Origin: Burkholderiales bacterium
GTDB taxonomy: Bacteria > Pseudomonadota > Gammaproteobacteria > Burkholderiales > Burkholderiaceae_C
DNA length: 14,166 nucleotides
Direction: 5' to 3'
NCBI GenBank assembly: GCA_947453585.1
Contig: CANGHQ010000011.1
Location: forward strand, 1 to 14,166
How positions within the stretch are numbered: position 1 is the first letter of the stretch; the number at the start of each line of letters is the position of its first letter. The notes below the pieces were generated by a model. That model had not been told where the DNA came from and did no database searches. It saw nothing but the letters and a program-made list of their open reading frames with translations. The position numbers and the translations under genes were made by a program. This document shows positions 12,452-14,166 of the stretch, one piece after another.

Positions 12452-14166
12452 ATGATCGCCCAAGAGTTAGAAGTCAGCCTGCATATGGCCTTTGTCGAGG
12501 CGCGCCAGCAGCGCCACGAGTTCATCACCGTCGAGCACCTGCTGCTCGCTTTGCTGGACAACCCCAGTGCGGCCGAAGTGCTGCGCGCGTGCTCGGCCAA
12601 TGTGGACGACCTGCGCAAGTCGCTTACGCATTTCATCAAGGACAACACGCCGCAGGTGGCGGGTGTGGACGAGGTGGATACCCAGCCCACGCTTGGTTTT
12701 CAGCGCGTGATCCAGCGCGCCATCATGCATGTGCAATCTACCGGCAGCGGTAAAAAAGAGGTCATGGGCAGCAATGTTCTGGTCGCGATTTTTGGCGAGA
12801 AAGATTCGCACGCCGTGTACTACTTGCACCAGCAAGGCGTAACGCGCTTGGATGTTGTCAACTTCATTGCCCACGGCATCAAGAAAAACGAGCCGCCAGA
12901 GCTGCCCAAAGCCGGTGAAGGCGCTACCGAGGGCGAAGAGGCCAGCAACGAAAAGAGCGAGAAGGCCTCGCCACTGGAGCAGTTCACGCAAAACCTGAAC
13001 CAGCTCGCCAAAGACGGAAAAATTGACCCGCTGATTGGCCGTGAGCACGAAGTCGAGCGCGTGATCCAGACGCTGTGCCGCCGCCGCAAGAACAATCCCT
13101 TGCTGGTCGGAGAAGCGGGCGTCGGTAAAACGGCGATCGCCGAGGGCCTGGCCTGGCGCATTTCCCAGAAGGACGTGCCCGAAGTGCTGGCCGAAGCCGT
13201 GGTCTATTCCCTGGACATGGGCGCCTTGTTGGCCGGTACGAAATACCGGGGTGATTTTGAGCAGCGCCTCAAGGGCGTGCTCAAGGCGCTGAAAGACCGG
13301 CCTAACGCCGTATTGTTCATTGACGAAATCCATACCTTGATTGGCGCCGGTTCGGCCTCGGGTGGAACGCTGGACGCGTCCAATTTGCTCAAGCCCAGCC
13401 TGAGCTCTGGCCAGCTCAAATGCATCGGTGCGACCACTTTTACCGAATACCGCAGTATTTTCGAAAAAGACGCCGCTCTGTCGCGCCGCTTTCAGAAAAT
13501 CGACGTTCTTGAACCGACCGTCGAGCAAACCGTGGAAATTCTCAAAGGCTTGAAGTCGCGCTTTGAAGAGCATCACAAGGTGAAATACGCCTTGGCTGCC
13601 CTGCAGGCTGCCGCCGAACTGAGCGCCAAGTACATCAACGACCGCCACCTGCCCGACAAGGCCATTGACGTGATCGATGAGGCAGGCGCCGCCCAGCAAA
13701 TCTTGCCGCCCAACAAGCGCAAAAAGACCATTTCCAAGACCGAGGTCGAGGAAATCGTGGCCAAGATTGCGCGTATTCCACCGGCCAATGTGTCACAGGA
13801 CGACCGGGGCAAGCTCAAAACCTTGGACCGCGACCTCAAGAGCGTGGTTTATGGCCAAGACAAGGCGCTCGACATTCTGGCCTCAGCGGTCAAGATGGCG
13901 CGCTCTGGTCTGGGCAAGGGCGACAAACCCATTGGCGCCTTCCTGTTCAGCGGCCCCACCGGCGTGGGCAAGACCGAAGCGGCCAAGCAGTTGGCCTACA
14001 TCATGGGCATTGACCTGATTCGCTTTGACATGTCTGAGTACATGGAGCGCCACGCCGTGAGCCGGCTGATTGGTGCGCCTCCGGGCTACGTGGGCTTTGA
14101 CCAGGGCGGCTTGTTGACCGAGGCCGTCACTAAGAAGCCGCATTGTGTGCTGCTGCTCGACGAAAT
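12452..14166 (+). CDS. clpA: ClpA, AAA+ unfoldase of ClpAP (runs off the right edge)
   Basis: About 571 residues of an expected ~760 are visible. The N-domain (about residues 1-145) with the double Clp repeat (MIAQELEVSLHMAF..., TVEHLLLALL) docks ClpS. An acidic linker (~155-170) leads to the first AAA+ module, with Walker A GEAGVGKT (220-227), Walker B VLFIDEIHTL (287-296) and the family segment LAGTKYRGDFEQRLK. The second module has Walker A GPTGVGKT (501-508), and its Walker B (VLLLDE) is cut by the window edge. The absence of a long ClpB-type coiled middle domain between modules identifies ClpA rather than ClpB/C. AAAGGA precedes ATG 12452. It unfolds proteins into the ClpP chamber. Confidence 0.96.
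   Translation, partial: MIAQELEVSLHMAFVEARQQRHEFITVEHLLLALLDNPSAAEVLRACSANVDDLRKSLTHFIKDNTPQVAGVDEVDTQPTLGFQRVIQRAIMHVQSTGSGKKEVMGSNVLVAIFGEKDSHAVYYLHQQGVTRLDVVNFIAHGIKKNEPPELPKAGEGATEGEEASNEKSEKASPLEQFTQNLNQLAKDGKIDPLIGREHEVERVIQTLCRRRKNNPLLVGEAGVGKTAIAEGLAWRISQKDVPEVLAEAVVYSLDMGALLAGTKYRGDFEQRLKGVLKALKDRPNAVLFIDEIHTLIGAGSASGGTLDASNLLKPSLSSGQLKCIGATTFTEYRSIFEKDAALSRRFQKIDVLEPTVEQTVEILKGLKSRFEEHHKVKYALAALQAAAELSAKYINDRHLPDKAIDVIDEAGAAQQILPPNKRKKTISKTEVEEIVAKIARIPPANVSQDDRGKLKTLDRDLKSVVYGQDKALDILASAVKMARSGLGKGDKPIGAFLFSGPTGVGKTEAAKQLAYIMGIDLIRFDMSEYMERHAVSRLIGAPPGYVGFDQGGLLTEAVTKKPHCVLLLDE

Overview
The window is bacterial and looks like a betaproteobacterium of the Burkholderiales, most likely Comamonadaceae (Rhodoferax/Polaromonas/Acidovorax-like). 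The basis is the GC-rich right two thirds, with the order Crp-type regulator, lexA, DUF192, icd, clpS, clpA, and the product sequences themselves. I could not search a database, so the genus is inference.

Two kinds of DNA meet at about position 4592. Positions 1 to ~4592 are an accessory region with lower GC, small or unrecognised genes and long poorly coding stretches. It looks like the right-hand end of an integrated element. It carries a short tyrosine recombinase with all the expected catalytic residues (1362-1931, minus), an AT-rich gene cut by the window edge, a 194-aa basic protein, a membrane-protein gene overlapping a 34-aa membrane peptide, a divergent minus-strand gene, and a plus-strand set of small genes (3358-4216). 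It ends in the 3' half of a tRNA-Leu(UAA) gene, starting exactly at the anticodon loop (4533-4592). Next to this fragment are short repeats that resemble integrase arm sites and a full match to the IHF consensus. I read this as the attachment-site junction of the element. The intact tRNA gene would lie to the left of the window.

Positions 4593 to 14166 are core chromosome. A conserved hypothetical gene (4671-5303) converges on a minus-strand cluster reading Crp/Fnr-type regulator, aminoglycoside-phosphotransferase-like kinase, ACAD10/11-type acyl-CoA dehydrogenase. The kinase and dehydrogenase pair suggests catabolism of 4-hydroxyacyl-CoA or related acyl-CoAs. Next on the minus strand is lexA, controlled by two tandem SOS boxes over its promoter and followed closely by a small conserved gene, then an exported DUF192 protein. 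On the plus strand are icd (isocitrate dehydrogenase) with a strong intrinsic terminator, then clpS and clpA (N-degron adaptor and AAA+ unfoldase). clpA runs off the right edge.

No CRISPR array, rRNA or insertion sequence was seen. The most interesting parts are the attachment-site architecture, the unexplained small genes and repeats of the element, and the small gene linked to lexA.
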